The position numbers were made by a program, and so were the translations under genes. This document shows, one piece after another, positions 4,891 to 7,350 of a stretch of DNA of 7,350 bases (position 1 is the first letter of the stretch; each line of letters begins with the position of its first letter). The stretch covers positions 1 to 7,350 of the forward strand of contig JAQSYC010000090.1 of NCBI GenBank assembly GCA_029256345.1, written 5' to 3'. This DNA comes from Clostridia bacterium. GTDB lineage: Bacteria; Bacillota; Clostridia; Lachnospirales; Cellulosilyticaceae. The notes under the pieces were generated by a model. That model ran no database searches. It was not told the DNA's origin and saw nothing but the letters and a program-made list of their open reading frames with translations.

Positions 4891-6618
4891 ATGAAAAAAA
4901 ATTTGGGGACAAGAAATACAAAGCTTATAAAAAATACAAAGCTTATAAGAAAATATCAAATCAGCCTTATTATAAGTGCATTTATATTTGCAGGTGTTAT
5001 ATTTGCAGTGAATAGTAAGATGCACGAAGTCGAACAAAAAATCATTCGCTTAACAGAAGAAGATGCCAAAGTACAACAGATAGCAGAACTACAAAAAAAA
5101 TATTTAGAGATGAATGTCATTGTTTCTGAGTTTGTATCCTTTGGAGAAACTAAAACGGTTGACTTATACAATCAATTGTTTGAAGAAATTAAAAAAGACC
5201 AGAACAATTTAATAGCTACCCTCTCTGACGAAGAGACCAGAAGAAAAATCGAGTTGACAACAGGCAGAACAGATATGCTAAAAAGTATTTTTGAAGAACA
5301 AATTGTTTTTGGTGTTGCCAGAAATTTAAGAGGCATGTATATTCCAGCTAGAAAAGAATATGTAACGATCAATACTGAGATTATCAGTATGTACAATCAG
5401 ATTATTGAAAAGTTTAATCAGGATAAAGAAAGTGCCAATACAAATTTATATAGCATACTAAAAGAGACCAGTATCATTGTTATCATATTGATTTTAGGAG
5501 CCATTACTGTAGCCTTTGTATGGATTTATATATTAACCTCAAATGTGAGTAAAAAGCTGAAAGGCTTAGTAAAGGTTAATCAAGATATATCTGATAAGAG
5601 ACTTAATGTCCCTAAAATTAATATTATAAGCAGAGATGAGATTGGTTTATTAGCAGAGTCTGTTAATATGATGCTAGATAACTTAAAGGCTATTGTTGTT
5701 GAAATGGGAGAGGTGTCAGGCAAGCTGAATCAAAAGAGTGAAAATTTAAATCATTCAACGCATCAAGTAAGAAGCAACAGTAATGAAATCAATGAAACGA
5801 TGGAACAACTGACAAGTGCTGTTAATGACCAGGCAGAGGATTTAAACAAAATTTTACATAATATCGAACTTTTAACCGTGCAGGTAATAGATGCCAATAG
5901 TCAGAGTCGTGAACTGACAAGAGCCTCCAAAGAACTTAATACCATATCTAACCGTGGCAATGCTAGTATGGAAAAATCCATGAGCATTATGAATAGTATT
6001 CAAACGATTGTCAATGATTCTGTGCAAAAAATAGGCAAATTAGAGCAACATTCGAAGGGGATTTCTTCTCTGACAGGTGTTATCAGCAGTATATCAGAAC
6101 AAACCAATCTGTTGGCATTAAATGCATCGATTGAGGCAGCAAGAGCTGGAGAAGCAGGCCGTGGCTTTGCTGTTGTTGCGGGTGAAATAGGAAATCTGGC
6201 AAAACAAGTCAAGTTATCCGTTTCAGATATAGAAAGTATTACCAAAGCTATTCAGGATGAAACAAAAACTGTTGCTCTGGCACTTAATAAGAGTTATCAG
6301 GAAGTAGAGGAAGGTACAAAGCAAATAAAACGTACCGGGGAAGAGTTTGTAGAAATTAATAAAGAAGCTTACAATATTGAAACTAAAGCTTTAACAATTG
6401 ATAAAAATTTGGATGTTATTGAAGAAAGCACAAAAAGTGTCAATGAATCATTAGAAAGGATCTCAGCTATTTCAGAAGAAACCTCAGCCAGTGTGGAGCA
6501 AACCTTAGCAGCTGTTTTGACTCAGGACACTTCTATTGAAGAAATCTCAGACAGTTCTAAAGAATTAAAAGTATTGGCAGACGAGCTTAGCCAGATGATT
6601 AGCGGTTTTACCATTTAG
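4891..6618 (+). CDS. Methyl-accepting chemotaxis protein (transmembrane chemoreceptor)
   Basis: A complete 575-residue receptor that passes ligand signals to the CheA-CheW kinase complex. A basic cytoplasmic tail of 21 residues is followed by membrane helix 1 (about 22-40) and an external mostly helical sensor of about 150 residues (41-193, probably a four-helix bundle; ligand unknown). Membrane helix 2 (about 194-215), a HAMP domain (about 216-270) and a long coiled-coil signalling domain (about 270-575) complete it. The hairpin tip is unmistakable: E403-QTNLLALNASIEAARAGE, then AGRGFAVVAGEI ending at I433. After EI the usual arginine is G434. There is no C-terminal CheR/CheB-tethering pentapeptide; it ends QMISGFTI, as many clostridial receptors do. 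No other chemotaxis gene is adjacent, so it is probably a monocistronic receptor, ended by the strong hairpin 37 bp downstream. The start is ATG 4891, chosen by its ribosome binding site. Confidence 0.95.
   Translation: MKKNLGTRNTKLIKNTKLIRKYQISLIISAFIFAGVIFAVNSKMHEVEQKIIRLTEEDAKVQQIAELQKKYLEMNVIVSEFVSFGETKTVDLYNQLFEEIKKDQNNLIATLSDEETRRKIELTTGRTDMLKSIFEEQIVFGVARNLRGMYIPARKEYVTINTEIISMYNQIIEKFNQDKESANTNLYSILKETSIIVIILILGAITVAFVWIYILTSNVSKKLKGLVKVNQDISDKRLNVPKINIISRDEIGLLAESVNMMLDNLKAIVVEMGEVSGKLNQKSENLNHSTHQVRSNSNEINETMEQLTSAVNDQAEDLNKILHNIELLTVQVIDANSQSRELTRASKELNTISNRGNASMEKSMSIMNSIQTIVNDSVQKIGKLEQHSKGISSLTGVISSISEQTNLLALNASIEAARAGEAGRGFAVVAGEIGNLAKQVKLSVSDIESITKAIQDETKTVALALNKSYQEVEEGTKQIKRTGEEFVEINKEAYNIETKALTIDKNLDVIEESTKSVNESLERISAISEETSASVEQTLAAVLTQDTSIEEISDSSKELKVLADELSQMISGFTI
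4914..4949 (+). repeat. 18-bp tandem duplication in the chemoreceptor N-terminal tail
   Basis: AAATACAAAGCTTATAA occurs at 4914-4930 and again at 4932-4948, an 18-bp period with one difference at the last base (A 4931, G 4949). In frame it encodes N-T-K-L-I-K followed by N-T-K-L-I-R (residues 9-20), lengthening the cytoplasmic tail just before membrane helix 1 by six residues. Confidence 0.85.
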
Positions 6619-6655
6619 ATGAGCTGGTGTTATTCAAGATAGATTAATAGGGCTA

Positions 6656-6704
6656 AAAAGAACTATTACTAAAGTGTTATACACACTATAGTAATAGTTC
6701 TTTT
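6656..6704. terminator. Bidirectional intrinsic terminator between the converging genes
   Basis: A 16-bp perfect stem (6656-6671 with 6689-6704, core AAGAACTATTACTA) is topped, after one A-A mismatch, by a further 5-bp stem AGTGT/ACACT (6673-6677 with 6683-6687) and a 5-nt loop. An A tract on the left arm and a T tract on the right arm give a U run for transcripts in either direction. It begins 37 bp after the chemoreceptor stop and ends 5 bp before the stop of the ytaF-like gene. Confidence 0.9.
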
Positions 6705-6709
6705 ATCTG

Positions 6710-7333
6710 TTAATAGAGCTTTAACACAGCTAATAGGATAAGAATGATACCACTGACCCAAGATAAATCAGTGTAGAGTTTATCAGCACATCTTTTGCCT
6801 AAGAAACCTCCAATGAGTAGAGCTAAGGCATTAAGAATAAGAGAGAGCAAAACAACTTCATAAAAATGAATGACGGTAAATCCAGCACCAAAACCTACAG
6901 CTAAACTATCAAGAGAAAGGGCAATGCCAAGATAAATAGCCTCTTTGGTGCTAAGCACTTTAGAATGATCGACATCAGCTAAAGTAGCATCAGCATAAAC
7001 ATTAAAGATCAGTTTGAAGTCAAAAAGTGTAAACTCTATGTTATGGGGTGATAAGGCCGTTTTGGTCAAAAATCCTTTGATAAGACCTTCAAACAGCTTA
7101 ACTATCCCTAAAAGAAGAAGAATGGCAAAACATATAAAAGGTGTTATGCCTATAGGTATCAAACCCTTAATGAAGGAGCCTATAGAGAGTGAAATGATTA
7201 AGAATAAAGTAGAGATACAAGTAAGTACTGTCCCAGATAAAAAAGGAATTTTAATCTTATTGGTACCATAAGCAAAACCTGCGACTAAGGCATCTACGCA
7301 GAGTGAAATAACTAAGAGAAAAGATTCTAACAT
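6710..7333 (-). CDS. ytaF: YtaF-type sporulation membrane protein (MntP-related)
   Basis: A complete 207-residue polytopic membrane protein. It matches the YtaF family, a sporulation-associated relative of the MntP manganese exporters, in length and in both diagnostic repeats: SLCVDALVAGFAYG (residues 10-23, with D14) and ALSLDSLAVGFGAG (138-151, with D142). The internal loop YADATLADVDHSKVLSTKEA (113-132) is the A-D-x-D-x-S-x-x-x-S-x-K-E-A segment characteristic of YtaF and absent from MntP. About six hydrophobic helices can be seen, in two halves around that polar loop. The precise role in sporulation is not known; metal transport is only suggested by the MntP relationship. AGAGGT in the last bases of the window lies about 9 nt before the ATG; its promoter is outside. 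It converges on the chemoreceptor gene and shares its terminator. Family assignment is strong. Confidence 0.9.
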   Translation of the reverse strand: MLESFLLVISLCVDALVAGFAYGTNKIKIPFLSGTVLTCISTLFLIISLSIGSFIKGLIPIGITPFICFAILLLLGIVKLFEGLIKGFLTKTALSPHNIEFTLFDFKLIFNVYADATLADVDHSKVLSTKEAIYLGIALSLDSLAVGFGAGFTVIHFYEVVLLSLILNALALLIGGFLGKRCADKLYTDLSWVSGIILILLAVLKLY

Positions 7334-7350
7334 AATAAATACCTCTTAAG

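Noticed and set aside
6000..6245. 81-codon minus-strand open frame inside the chemoreceptor gene
   Set aside because: It lies antisense to the most conserved part of the receptor, and its sequence resembles no protein family.
7014..7271. 85-codon plus-strand open frame opposite the ytaF-like gene
   Set aside because: It is a shadow of a well-conserved membrane protein gene, with no ribosome binding site of note.

Overview
The window looks like chromosomal DNA of a low-GC, motile, spore-forming Bacillota, most likely a member of the Clostridia. The evidence is the AT-rich composition, strong AAGGAGG-type ribosome binding sites, frequent TTG/GTG starts, a YtaF-type sporulation membrane protein and a clostridial-style chemoreceptor. 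I cannot name a genus. I see no mobile elements, phage genes, CRISPR arrays, tRNAs or rRNAs.

Left edge (1-977, minus strand): the N-terminal membrane half of an ABC exporter runs off the window. In front of it lies a leader of about 210 nt with a good sigma-A-type promoter, a near-perfect Shine-Dalgarno site, a 29-codon ORF, and a 9-bp inverted repeat inside that ORF's 3' half. This is the layout of a leader-peptide attenuator controlling a drug-type exporter, and it is the most interesting part of the window.

Middle (971-4621, plus strand): five genes run in the same direction with short gaps. They are two unrelated GNAT acetyltransferases, an EcsC-family protein, a DUF488 protein, and a short UvrC-like protein. 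The last has the GIY-YIG nuclease and UVR domains but lacks the Fe-S cysteine cluster and the second nuclease half of true UvrC. The gaps (53, 41, 2 and 76 bp) suggest one or two transcripts, with a possible extra promoter before the UvrC-like gene. No shared pathway is obvious.

Right part (4622-7350): an AT-rich promoter region precedes a complete methyl-accepting chemotaxis protein (two membrane helices, external helical sensor, HAMP, signalling hairpin). It converges on a minus-strand ytaF-like gene. A long, nearly perfect hairpin with A/T tracts on both sides lies between the two stop codons and should terminate transcription from both directions.

Several likely starts differ from the longest open frame. 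The first GNAT gene and the UvrC-like gene probably start at TTG (1072 and 3599), the second GNAT gene at ATG 1638, the chemoreceptor at ATG 4891, and the exporter at GTG 699.
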